This document shows positions 47,501 through 58,969 of a stretch of DNA of 64,000 bases, one piece after another. A program made the translations under genes and the position numbers. Under the pieces are notes generated by a model, which saw only the letters and a program-made list of their open reading frames with translations, searched no databases and was not told the DNA's origin. Location: assembly GCF_021130785.1 (NCBI RefSeq), contig NW_025777424.1, positions 1 to 64,000 of the forward strand. The letters are read 5' to 3'. Numbering within the stretch: the stretch's first letter is position 1; the number at the start of each line of letters is the position of its first letter. The DNA is from Homalodisca vitripennis. Its lineage: Eukaryota > Arthropoda > Insecta > Hemiptera > Cicadellidae.

Positions 47501-48790
47501 GGCTGTGTTCTGTTTCTAGTCTTAAGGATCTTTACATTCAGAATTATTGCACTGACGAATGGACTGACCTTTTACTTTTGCACCTAAGAATCAATGGTGC
47601 TTTTTCTATGACCAAGAGGCTGTTTTCTGTTTCTAGTCTTAAGGATCTTTACATTCAGAATTATTGCACTGACGAATGGACTGGCATTTTACTTTTGCAC
47701 CTAAGAATCATGGTGCTCTTTCTTGGACCAAGAGGCTGTGTTCTGTTTCTAGTCTTAAGGATCTTTACATTCAGAATTATTGCACTGACGAATGGACTGG
47801 CCTTTTACTTTTGCACCTAAGAATCAATGGTGCTTTTTCTAGGACCAAGAGGCTGTGTTCTGTTTCTAGTCTTAAGGATCTATACATTCAGAATTATTGC
47901 ACTGACGAATGGACTGACCTTTTACTTTTGCACCTAAGAATCAATGGTGCTTTTTCTAGGACCAAGAGGCTGTGTTCTGCTTCTAGTCTTAAGGATCTTT
48001 ACATTCAGAATTATTGCACTCACGAATGGACTGACCTTTTACTTTTGCACCTAAGAATCAATGGTGCTTTTTCTAGGACCAAGAGGCTGTGTTCTGTTTC
48101 TAGTCTTAAGGATCTTTACATTCAGAATTATTGCACTGACGAATGGACTGACCTTTTACTTTTGCACCTAAGAATCAATGGTGCTTTTTCTAGGACCAAG
48201 AGGCTGTGTTCTGTTTCTAGTCTTAAGGATCTTTACATTCAGAATTATTGCACTGACGAATGGACTGGCCTTTTACTTTTGCACCTAAGAATCAATGGTG
48301 CTTTTTCTAGGACCAAGAGGCTGTGTTCTGTTTCTAGTCTTAAGGATCTTTACATTCAGAATTATTGCACTGACGAATGGACTGGCCTTTTACTTTTGCA
48401 CCTAAGAATCATGGTGCTTTTTCTAGGACCAAGAGGCTGTGTTCTGTTTCTAGTCTTAAGGATCTTTACATTCAGAATTATTGCACTGACGAATGGACTG
48501 ACCTTTTACTTTTGCACCTAAGAATCAATGGTGCTTTTTCTAGGACCAAGAGGCTGTGTTCTGTTTCTAGTCTTAAGGATCTTTACATTCAGAATTATTG
48601 CACTGACGAATGGACTGACCTTTTACTTCTGCACCTAAGAATCAATGGTGCTTTTTCTAGGACCACGAGGCTGTGATCTGTTTCTAGTCTTAAGGATCTT
48701 TACATTCAGAATTATTGCACTGACGAATGGACTGACCTTTTACTTTTGCACCTAAGAATCAATGGTTTGTTTTCTATGGCTAAGAGGAAA
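44522..48790. repeat. 117-bp satellite array I, about 36 units
   Basis: AATCAATGGTGCTTTTTC recurs every 117 bases from about 44544 to a diverged last unit at 48758. 36 unit lengths fit this distance to within a few bases. Since 117 is 39 codons, the plus strand is open for up to 659 codons as a 39-residue repeat (core RTKRLCSVSSLKD, YIQNYCTDEWT). The most variable site, ACTGGCCTT/ACTGACCTT/ACTGGCATT/ACTGATCTT, changes amino acids freely, and frame breaks appear near 46476 and 47272 (inserted base) and 47706 and 48408 (deleted base), with a TAG near 47070. This is satellite behaviour, not purifying selection on a protein. Units are nearly identical, so homogenisation is recent. Confidence 0.96.
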
Positions 48791-48809
48791 CTGTGTACTG
48801 TTTCAAGTC

Positions 48810-49130
48810 TCTGGGTAAGATTTTTCCATTAAGTGTTCCGCACAGACGGGTAGAAAACTATACAATTTTAAGAAGGTCCTGTGGGTCCTTAATAAAGAAT
48901 AAACTCCAATATTATTCACACCTTCTAAACTGCGACACAGACTCTTATTTTGTAGTTCAAATATTGCAAAAGAGCAAATGTGATCCTATGACTTGCTATA
49001 TAACTGTTACCATTAAGACTAATTACTAATATTAGAATTTTAATAATAATAGAAATGTTTGTATATATATAGAACGCTTGGTATTGATTGTTCTAATATT
49101 TTTGCATGTAACTGTGCAAATAAAATTGTA
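48810..49130 (+). repeat. Dispersed repeat, copy B, adjoining satellite I
   Basis: Sequence from GCACAGACGGGTAG through GGTCCTGTGGGTCCTTAATA, AAGAATAAACTCCAATATTA and CACAGACTCTTA to GTGCAAATAAAA. It matches copy A at 34166-34470. Satellite I runs directly into it, with its last unit grading into diverged sequence at 48760-48810. Confidence 0.65.
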
Positions 49131-49655
49131 GACCAATATCTGTTTATTTGATAAAAATGAAAAATAACGATTTTTACTAAGAGGAAACTGAAGACCCTCA
49201 CAGTTCCAGGAAACCCTTAAACTAAAATTACTGACAGATTTTCGCGAACACTTTCGTAATGATTCTAGTCAGTTACAAATGGTTTTAAATTCTGAATAGT
49301 TTGACCATTATTTCTGTAGTTCTTCGTGAAACTAAAAACCATCTGTAGTTAAACAAACATTGTATTTTACCTCACAAGACCAATGTTTAAACATCAATCA
49401 CTATTACCCCTTATTATTGGTGGTAGAGTTGTGAAGATGTCTCATTTTAAATGTATGATCGGTACGTGTCAAAACGCGCAATCGCTTCTCATGCATAGTG
49501 TAATTTCTAATATTTAAACGAGAAATATTTTTTTTTTTATGTATAAAAATATTGAAACACTAAAGGCATTGTAATACGTTTCTGATCGTATCATCGTACT
49601 TTTTACCTACGATATCCCTCATTATTTTATGTTTAAATAGAAGAGGAAATATATA
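49131..49655. other. AT-rich intergenic DNA, no gene seen
   Basis: No motif recognised. Confidence 0.5.
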
Positions 49656-50242
49656 CAGGGTTTTCATAAATGAATGGTACAATTTAAACATAAAATAAAA
49701 AGAGAACCGTACGAAGTACATTAAAAATATTTATTTCATTAGAATCCTCGTTAAAAACAATTTTATACTGATACATTTAGTACGTTTCAATGTGTCCACC
49801 ACCGATAGATCTGCAGACATCTAAGCTATGGTCGATCTCGGCCCATACACTGTGCAGCATGTCTCTTGTAACCGATGATACTGCCTCATAAATCCTTTCC
49901 TTTAAATGAGCTAAATCACGGATCTTCTGAGAATAAACAATGTTTTTTCACGTATCCCCACAAAAAAAAATCGCATGGAGTCAAATCCGGGCTTCTAGGA
50001 GGCCATGCTATTGGGCCACCTCGACCTATCTATCTTTGTCCAAACTTGTCATTCAAAGCATCACGAACAAAGTCCTTCTAATGGGGTGGCGCACCATCTT
50101 GTTGAAAATACACCATATTGACATTAGAGCAATAAAACTAATTGAGCTGAAGAATTCAGAGGTGCCAACCATATTTTTCTACCTTGCATAGCAAATTGTT
50201 TATAAGCATTCAAAATTTCACCATTCATTTATGAAAACCCTG
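49656..50242 (-). mobile_element. Short Tc1/mariner-type element with perfect 23-bp terminal inverted repeats
   Basis: The left end 49656-49678 (CAGGGTTTTCATAAATGAAT...) and the right end 50220-50242 are exact reverse complements over 23 bases, flanked by TA on both sides. The 587-bp interior keeps only the C-terminal part of a transposase on the minus strand. The perfect ends with a truncated interior suggest a deletion derivative able to be moved in trans. Confidence 0.88.
49777..50118 (-). pseudogene. Tc1/mariner-type transposase C-terminal remnant
   Basis: Minus strand: VYFQQDGAPPH (about 50085-50118, containing the second catalytic Asp), FVRDALNDKFGQR, then IGRGGPIAWPPRSPDLTPCD (third acidic position) and FFLWG. 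It continues HLKERIYEAVSSVTRDML and CRSIGGGHIETY to a stop at 49777-49779. The stop right after GAPPH, another near 50030 and a frameshift in the T-run at 49965 break it. HRSPDLTP-DFFLWGYVK and GGHIE are typical of a widespread insect IS630/Tc1/mariner-like family. The N-terminal DNA-binding half and first catalytic Asp are absent. Confidence 0.85.
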
Positions 50243-51174
50243 TATATTTTGTTAAAATTTTATAGCAGTTATTCTCTTTATCCGGATGGCTTCCAGCACA
50301 ACTGGCTCTTAAGCGAATCTTGTCTCGCAAATTAATTACTGAGCGATCGATCTGTTGGTTAGATTTACATCAACAATTTACAACAGGACAACATGAAAGA
50401 TTTCATGTTACAGAGCATTGCAAATATTATAATAAATATATGAACGTCTGTAAATTTGGGTTCTTATGATCATGAAATCGTAGCAAAATAATTAATAAGG
50501 TTCTATATGATTATTAACTCTATTCATATTAATATTTTACTGGTTATTACACGCAAAATACTCAGCATAATGGATAATATTGATAATTTTGATTACAAAA
50601 CAAAAAATGTACATGAAATTAATATTTTAATAATGACTCAAGAATTAGAACTATGAATAGAGAGAACACGTATAACTTATAATGGAAGCTGTCATTGCCT
50701 TTTTATGAGCAAAGGGGAAGCAACAGGCTTATACTAACTAGTTTATAAAAATTTTGGTTGTAAAGGTAATTTCTTTAAAAATAGTGCTAAAATACTGATA
50801 TTGTAATTTATTTGGTGGTATTTATGTAGTAGTAGTTTACTTATAAAATCTACAATAATTATACATGTATAGAAATTATAGGATATTTCATTAATGTATA
50901 AAGTATTCTATTGGCGGGCACAGGTTGCAATATAATATCATTGCAAAATGAATTCAATACGATATAATACTCGTACTGTATACATTATTTCCTGTAGCCT
51001 TGTAGCGTTTGTAAATGGTAAGTAAACTATGGGGTGTAATTTCTTTTTGCTTTAATGCAATTAGCCTTGGAAAATAGGCTCCCAGAGGCAATTTTCAAAT
51101 TGAGTGATTTGTCCCTGTTCGCATCCGGGCTTTCGGTGGTTGCGAGACCGCGGTCCGTGCCTGTCCGGGGGTCG
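50243..51174. other. AT-rich intergenic DNA, no gene seen
   Basis: No coding motif. A short GC-rich stretch (51110-51180, with GTCCGTGCCTGTCCGGGGGT) marks the entry into satellite II. Confidence 0.5.
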
Positions 51175-54100
51175 GGGTGAGCGCGCTGAGCGACTTACTT
51201 ATCTGTAACACGAGTTGGAACTTGCTCGGCAATACTACGCTGCTAGGGGTCAGTCTGACTTGAACGTACCAAGTGGTAGGACGTACGAGCGCTGCAACTG
51301 AGCTGAGCGACTTACTTATCTGTAACACGAGTTGGAACTTGCTCGGCAATACTACGCTTCAAGTTGTCAGTCTGACTTGAACGTACCAAGTGGTAGGACA
51401 TTCGAGCGCTGCAACTGAGCTGAGCGACTTACTTATCTGTAACACGAGTTGGAACTTGCTCGGCAATACTACGCTTCAAGTTGTCAGTCTGACTTGAACG
51501 TACCAAGTAGTAGGATATTCGAGCGCTGCAACTGAGCTGAGCGACTTACTTATCTGTAAAACGAGTTGGAACTTGCTCGGCGATACTACGCTTCAAGTTG
51601 TCAGTCTGACTTGAACGTACCAAGTGGTAGGACATTCGAGCGCTGCAACTGAGCTGAGCGACTTACTTATCTGTAACACGAGTTGGAACTTGCTCGGCGA
51701 TACTACGCTTCTAGGGTCAGTCTGACTTGAACGTACCAAGTAGTAGGACATTCGAGCGCTGCAACTGAGCTGAGCGACTTACTTATCTGTAACACGAGTT
51801 GGAACTTGCTCGGCAATACTACGCTGCTAGGGGTCAGTCTGACTTGAACGTACCAAGTAGTAGGACATTCGAGCGCTGCAACTGAGCTGAGCGACTTAAT
51901 TATCTGTAACACGAGTTGGAACTTGCTCGGCAATACTACGCTTCAAGTTGTCAGTCTGACTTGAACGTACCAAGTAGTAGGACATTCGAGCGCTGCAACT
52001 GAGCTGAGCGACTTACTTATCTGTAACACGAGTTGGAACTTGCTCGGCAATACTACGCTGCTAGGGGTCAGTCTGACTTGAACGTACCAAGTAGTAGGAC
52101 ATTCGAGCGCTGCAACTGAGCTGAGCGACTTAATTATCTGTAACACGAGTTGGAACTTGCTCGGCAATACTACGCTTCTAGGGCCAGCCTGACTTGAGCG
52201 TACCAAGTGGTAGGACATTCGAGCGCTGCAACTGAGCTGAGCGACTTACTTATCTGTAACACGAGTTGGAACTTGCTCGGCAATACTACGCTTCTAGGGG
52301 TCAGTCTGACTTGAACGTACCAAATGGTAGGACATTCGAGGGCTGCAACTGAGCTGAGCGACTTACTTATCTGTAACACGAGTTGGAACTTGCTCGGCAA
52401 TACTACGCTGCTAGGGGTCAGTCTGACTTGAACGTACCAAGTAGTAGGACATTCGAGCGCTGCAACTGAGCTGAGCGACTTAATTATCTGTAACACGAGT
52501 TGGAACTTGCTCGGCAATACTACGCTTCAAGTTGTCAGTCTGACTTGAACGTACCAAGTAGTAGGACATTCGAGCGCTGCAACTGAGCTGAGCGACTTAA
52601 TTATCTGTAACACGAGTTGGAACTTGCTCGGCAATACTACGCTTCAAGTTGTCAGTCTGACTTGAACGTACCAAGTAGTAGGACATTCGAGCGCTGCAAC
52701 TGAGCTGAGCGACTTACTTATCTGTAACACGAGTTGGAACTTGCTCGGCAATACTACGCTGCTAGGGGTCAGTCTGACTTGAACGTACCAAGTAGTAGGA
52801 CATTCGAGCGCTGCAACTGAGCTGAGCGACTTAATTATCTGTAACACGAGTTGGAACTTGCTCGGCAATACTACGCTTCTAGGGCCAGCCTGACTTGAGC
52901 GTACCAAGTGGTAGGACATTCGAGCGCTGCAACTGAGCTGAGCGACTTACTTATCTGTAACACGAGTTGGAACTTGCTCGGCAATACTACGCTTCTAGGG
53001 GTCAGTCTGACTTGAACGTACCAAGTGGTAGGACATTCGAGCGCTGCAACTGAGCTGAGCGACTTACTTATCTGTAACACGAGTTGGAACTTGCTCGGCA
53101 ATACTACGCTTCAAGGGGTCAGTCTGACTTGAACGTACCAAGTGGTAGGACATTCGAGCGCTGCAACTGAGCTGAGCGACTTACTTATCTGTAACACGAG
53201 TTGGAACTTGCTCGGCAATACTACGCTTCTAGGGGTCAGTCTGACTTGAACGTACCAAGTGGTAGGACATTCGAGCGCTGCAACTGAGCTGAGCGACTTA
53301 CTTATCTGTAACACGAGTTGGAACTTGCTCGGCAATACTACGCTTCTAGGGGTCAGTCTGACTTGAACGTACCAAGTGGTAGGACATTCGAGCGCTGCAA
53401 CTGAGCTGAGCGACTTACTTATCTGTAACACGAGTTGGAACTTGCTCGGCAATACTACGCTTCTAGGGGTCAGTCTGACTTGAACGTACCAAGTAGTAGG
53501 ACATTCGAGCGCTGCAACTGAGCTGAGCGACTTAATTATCTGTAACACGAGTTGGAACTTGCTCGGCAATACTACGCTTCAAGTTGTCAGTCTGACTTGA
53601 ACGTACCAAGTAGTAGGACATTCGAGCGCTGCAACTGAGCTGAGCGACTTACTTATCTGTAACACGAGTTGGAACTTGCTCGGCAATACTACGCTGCTAG
53701 GGGTCAGTCTGACTTGAACGTACCAAGTAGTAGGACATTCGAGCGCTGCAACTGAGCTGAGCGACTTACTTATCTGTAACACGAGTTGGAACTTGCTCGG
53801 CAATACTACGCTTCAAGGGGTCAGTCTGACTTGAACGTACCAAGTGGCAGGACATTCGAGCGCTGCAACTGAGCTGAGCGACTTACTTATCTGTAACACG
53901 AGTTGGAACTTGCTCGGCCATACTACGCTTCTAGGGGTCAGTCTGACTTGAACGTACCAAGTGGTAGGACATTCGAGCGCTGCAACTGAGCTGAGCGACT
54001 TACTTATCTGTAACACGAGTTGGAACTTGCTCGGCAATACTACGCTTCTAGGGGTCAGTCTGACTTGAACGTACCAAGTGGTAAGACATTCGAGCGCTGC

Positions 54101-55421
54101 AACTGAGCTGAGCGACTTACTTATCTGTAACACGAGTTGGAACTTGCTCGGCAATACTACGCTTCTAGGGGTCAGTCTGACTTGAACGTACCAAGTGGTA
54201 GGACATTCGAGCGCTGCAACTGAGCTGAGCGACTTACTTATCTGTAACACGAGTTGGAACTTGCTCGGCAATACTACGTACTACGCTTCTAGCGGTCAGT
54301 CCTGACTTGAAACGTACCAAGTGGTAGGACATTCGAGCGCTGCAACTGAGCTGAGCGACTTACTTATCTGTAACACGAGTTGGAACTTGCTCGGCAATAC
54401 TACGCTTCTAGGGGTCAGTCTGACTTGAACGTACCAAGTGGTAGGACATTCGAGCGCTGCAACTGAGCTGAGCGACTTACTTATCTGTAACACGAGTTGG
54501 AACTTGCTCGGCAATACTACGTACGCTTCTAGCGGTCAGTCTGACTTGAACGTACCAAGTGGTAGGACATTCGAGCGCTGCAACTGAGCTGAGCGACTTA
54601 CTTATCTGTAACACGAGTTGGAACTTGCTCGGCAATACTACGCTTCTAGGGGTCAGTCTGACTTGAACGTACCAAGTGGTAGGACATTCGAGCGCTGCAA
54701 CTGAGCTGAGCGACTTACTTATCTGTAACACGAGTTGGAACTTGCTCGGCAATACTACGCTTCTAGGGGTCAGTCTGACTTGAACGTACCAAGTGGTAGG
54801 ACATTCGAGCGCTGCAACTGAGCTGAGCGACTTACTTATCTGTAACACGGGTTGGAACTTGCTCGGCAATACTACGTACGCTTCTAGCGGTCAGTCTGAC
54901 TTGAACGTACCAAGTGGTAGGACATTCGAGCGCTGCAACTGAGCTGAGCGACTTACTTATCTGTAACACGAGTTGGAACTTGCTCGGCAATACTACGCTT
55001 CTAGGGGTCAGTCTGACTTGAACGTACCAAGTGGTAGGACATTCGAGCGCTGCAACTGAGCTGAGCGACTTACTTATCTGTAACACGAGTTGGAACTTGC
55101 TCGGCAATACTACGTACGCTTCTAGCGGTCAGTTTGACTTGAACGTACCAAGTGGTAGGACATTCGAGCGCTGCAACTGAGCTGAGCGACTTACTTATCT
55201 GTAACACGAGTTGGAACTTGCTCGGCAATACTACGCTTCTAGGGGTCAGTCTGACTTGAACGTACCAAGTGGTAGGACATTCGAGCGCTGCAACTGAGCT
55301 GAGCGACTTACTTATCTGTAACACGAGTTGGAACTTGCTCGGCAATACTACGTACGCTTCTAGCGGTCAGTCTGACTTGAACGTACGAAGTGGTAGGACA
55401 TTCGAGCGCTGCAACTGAGCT
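51175..55421. repeat. 117-bp satellite array II, about 36 units, with higher-order repeats
   Basis: TCAGTCTGACTTGAACGTAC recurs every 117 bases (51250, 51367, and so on to 55367). Units continue CAAGTGGTAGGACATTCGAG, CGCTGCAACTGAGCTGAGCG, ACTTACTTATCTGTAACACG and AGTTGGAACTTGCTCGGCAA. The junction before TCAG exists in several types: CTTCAAGTTG, CTTCTAGGGG, GCTGCTAGGGG and TACGTACGCTTCTAGCGG. A six-unit block of 701 bp is repeated (the 51943-52218 stretch recurs at 52644-52919). Near the right end a 117+121 dimer of 238 bp repeats. The minus strand reads open over several units because 117 is a multiple of three, breaking wherever unit length shifts. It is clearly GC-richer than the flanks and unrelated in sequence to array I. 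Confidence 0.96.
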
Positions 55422-57728
55422 GGTGCGACCTTGACCGTGACTGGTCAGTACCGAGTAAGAGAACTATTGTTTATGATTGCTAATTTGTATATTTATTCTC
55501 CCCTTTTGATCATTTTACATCCCCCAATTATAAAATTTGAATCAGCTAAACCATTGTTTATAGTTAGTATTTTAAAATATGCTCTAAATCACGTATGATT
55601 GCCGTAGTCTTTTGTAATTTGTTGTTTTTATCCTTAACTGCTCTCAAGTAACTTTTTTGAAATATTTTAATTATAAATATATATATAAAATGCATATATA
55701 TATATATATATATATATTTACGGAAACGAGGCACTTGATGGTCCTGTGTTATACAGCGACCCATGCAGGTCCATCAAGCCCCCTATTTAAACCATCATAT
55801 AACTGTATTATGAATTTGTTCTCAGCATACATTTATGTTTTATAACTTGCTTGATAAATGTATGCTAATATTTTTTTAATATATAAAAACTTTTGTCTAC
55901 ATGCTGGTCCGCGTGTAATGAGCGGTCCATGTTGGTCCTTTTTATACACCGTACAATTAAGTGGTACATGTTGGTCCGCGGGTCGTGTGGTTGGTGGTGG
56001 GAGAAAGAGGGGAAGGGACCTGCATCTGCCTTTTGATTGTAAATTATTGAAAGGACCTGGACTTGCCCTTTCGTTTGTAAAAACTCCAAGTTATAAAGCA
56101 TTAATTTCACATATTTTATTTAATTTTAAGGTAATCAATAATATTACCTTAGGTGAATGTAACAGAACTTCTTGGATAATCATTAATATTAAAACATAAA
56201 TTGCTGTTGTATCTGATCTGTGGCCTCCTTATTGCCCACAGACATTTATTGTATTTCATAATATTAAACATGTAATTCAATATAATGACGTTTTCTAAAT
56301 CGTACGCATTAAATAGATTTTCATTTTTAATTATTTTTCCCATTTATAATTATTAATAGATATGGTAATGCGCATGTTTTAATGTAAGTAAAATGTATCT
56401 ATGCTGTGCATTTTTGTCATAATACTGTTTTTTTAATTTGTTAATGGGTCGCGTTCCTGTAGTAAATTTAACATAACAGTTAATTGACAGTGCATGTTTT
56501 TAAACACGGAGAATACTATGCTTCAAGCGTCTCAATTATTGCTGGGTAGTTGTGTGGTCAGCAAATCAGCGAAAGGATTCGAAATAGATAAAATAACAGT
56601 TTTATTTTGCCAGAACATCACAAATTTTATAGCACTCTTCAAAGTATTTTTTTTTAATTTTTAACATCTACATCACATATATCACCTTAACACACTAAAA
56701 GAATGTAAACATTCTACATTAATAATATTTCAAAAATAATACACCAATCATCAATGATGAACTTAAATCTAAGAATTGTTTCAAATTTAAACTAATGTTC
56801 GAATATTTTCGGGGACCAGGAATGTATACACGTATAGGCCTACTAATTCCATACTAACTGCTGAATTAAATCTACCAATTTATACTATAAGATAACCAGC
56901 AACGTATTTATCTCCTAAAATTATAAATACGGAATGAGATGAAAAATAAAAGTTGTACATTTCATAATAAACCTGCCATACAAAATTAAATTATAACTAT
57001 GTGATATTGAAGGGAGTTGAGTTCACTAAAAGCTAAAAAATAAACATTATACCAAGTTTATACAAATAAGGTCTTAACATTTCAATTTATTGTGGACAAA
57101 ATCTTGAGCTGATCTTATAAAATATTATTAGTTCTCAGGTACTGCACTTAATTGTAAAGTTTTAAAATTTATTCCTTTTCCCAAAAATGTTTTATAGAAA
57201 TAAATGCGCACAAATGTTATTATTTTATTAAATTCGCCTATTTTTTTTGGTCATTGGCACCTTTAACAATTTTAAGAATACAGAAGGCCAATGCGCAATA
57301 CTGTTTCTTATGTTACCCCTTTTTATTGGCCCTTTAATTTGTAAATATCGAATGTAACATGTGGTGTTAGTCTTTCACTACCTTAGCTTATACTGATTAT
57401 GGTTGTATTTTATTTAACAATCATATAAGAATTTACTTCCTCAAGTTACATATTAAATGTTTGATTGCAAGAAACCACTGAGCACTAATTTAAAGTTACT
57501 GAATTTGGAAAGAAATATTTTGGTATTACGCAATGAGATATTACACAAGCACATTTCCATATAGCATAATATAAAACCATAAAATGTAGCTAAGGTCTGT
57601 TCACACTCTACATTCACAGATGGTAAAACTCTTCGTTATACTCTGCATTAAAAGATGGTATATAAAAGGAACATAGATCTTTTCACATTCTAATTCTGTA
57701 TTAAACATATCGGAGTTGGTTAATAATA
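55422..57728. other. Intergenic DNA with a TA tract and a GGTCC-rich patch
   Basis: TA microsatellite at 55676-55718. At 55720-56070 CATGTTGGTCC/CATGCTGGTCC/GATGGTCCTG phrases recur several times within GC-richer DNA, without an open frame of known type. The rest is AT-rich and featureless. Confidence 0.45.
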
Positions 57729-58969
57729 TACGAGGGTGGTCTGAAAAGTTTGCTTTCTGAACGTGACGATGGAAGCTTCGTTAACAAAAGATACTGAATT
57801 TCGTCTGTTGAAAGTTACTCAAAAATGTTTTAGCTACGAGTATTTTCGACGCGCCGTTTTTATGTAACATTCGAGTGAGTTGATGTGAGTGTTTTTTGTG
57901 ATATGGACACGATTATCGTTCTGCCATTAAATATTTGTGTTTGAAAGGCAATACGCCTCCTTAAATAAAAAATTAGTTGGATTCTGTGTATATAAACTCT
58001 GCACAATCATTTACCTCAGTGAAATTTTGGGCCCCTTCATTTAAAAATGGATCTTGGGAGACGATGAACGTTCGGGACGTCCAAAAACTGCAACTACCCA
58101 TGAAATCATCGACAAAGTTAACCAAATGGCGTTAGACGACCACCGAATTAAAGCGAAAAAATATATCACAGGTTATATTTCTAAAGAACGTGTCTATCAC
58201 ATTTTAAATCAACATTTAGGCATGAAAAAGCTGTCCGCGCGTTTAATGTCGCGTTTGCTCACGTTAGACCAAAAAGATTTTAGGATGAACATATCCAACG
58301 CTCTCTCGTGCAGTTTAGGCGAAATAATCCAAATGCGCTGATTAATTACTGTAGATAAAACTTGACTACACCATTATACACCCGAAAGAAAAATACTAAA
58401 GGGGAACCGACTCAAAAAAAGAACAAATGCTGCTTTTTTGGTTGGGAAAGAGATGACGACTGTTTATGCGATATTAATAGAATTAATATAATCGATTAGC
58501 TTCAAAAAGGAAAACCATTACAGGAGCATACCATCCATAATTACTTGACAAGGTAAAGGTAGACATTTTTTAAATAAACGCCCACATTTGTATAAAACGA
58601 ATATAATTTTTCACCAAAGCTACGAACCTTCTCGTCCCTTAGCGGTTATGATGGCGAAAATCCTGGAATTACGGGTTTAACTGCATAACCATCCGTCTTA
58701 CTCACCAGCTCCGATCCCAAGCGAATTCTTTTCGTTCCTTCATCTTAAAATTGCGCTCGGAGGATAAAGATGATCGTCTAATGAAGAGGCAATCACCTTC
58801 GTGAACAATTATTTTTCAGAAAAATATTCCGAGTACAAATTTTACGGGTTACAGAGATGGTATCGCTGATAGAAGTGTGCAGAGTGACAAGGATACTATG
58901 TAGATTTTTTTTTATTTTACAAATGATGTCATGTTTGTTAGGTTGGAAACTTTTCAGACCACTCTCGTA
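57729..58969 (+). mobile_element. mariner-type DNA transposon, inactive copy
   Basis: TA at 57729-57730 and 58968-58969. The terminal repeats read CGAGGGTGGTCTGAAAAGTTT at the left (with one further base) and CGAGAGTGGTCTGAAAAGTT inverted at the right. Total about 1.24 kb, the normal mariner length, with a plus-strand transposase pseudogene. One mismatch between the ends is visible in the first ten bases. Confidence 0.93.
57903..58893 (+). pseudogene. mariner transposase pseudogene
   Basis: The N-terminus near 57903 is recognisable in pieces (AIKYLCLKGNTP). The best-preserved block at 58054-58320 reads GDDERSGRPKTATTHEIIDK, ISKERVYHILNQHLGMKKLS and RMNISNAL, the mariner paired-type DNA-binding and linker region. 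The catalytic part is damaged. The TVDETW-type motif reads TVDKT followed by a stop (about 58348), LQKGKTITG is present near 58500, and the final YSPDLAPSDFF motif reads YSPAPIPSEFF (about 58695), losing the third catalytic Asp. Several frameshifts and stops follow. Family assignment is firm; the copy is dead. Confidence 0.93.

Noticed and set aside
51095..55345. Series of repeat proteins on the minus strand
   Set aside because: By-products of satellite II; every frame ends where unit length changes by one or four bases.
51175..55421. Centromere-type protein-binding box in satellite II
   Set aside because: No match to the CENP-B box consensus; centromere function cannot be claimed from sequence.
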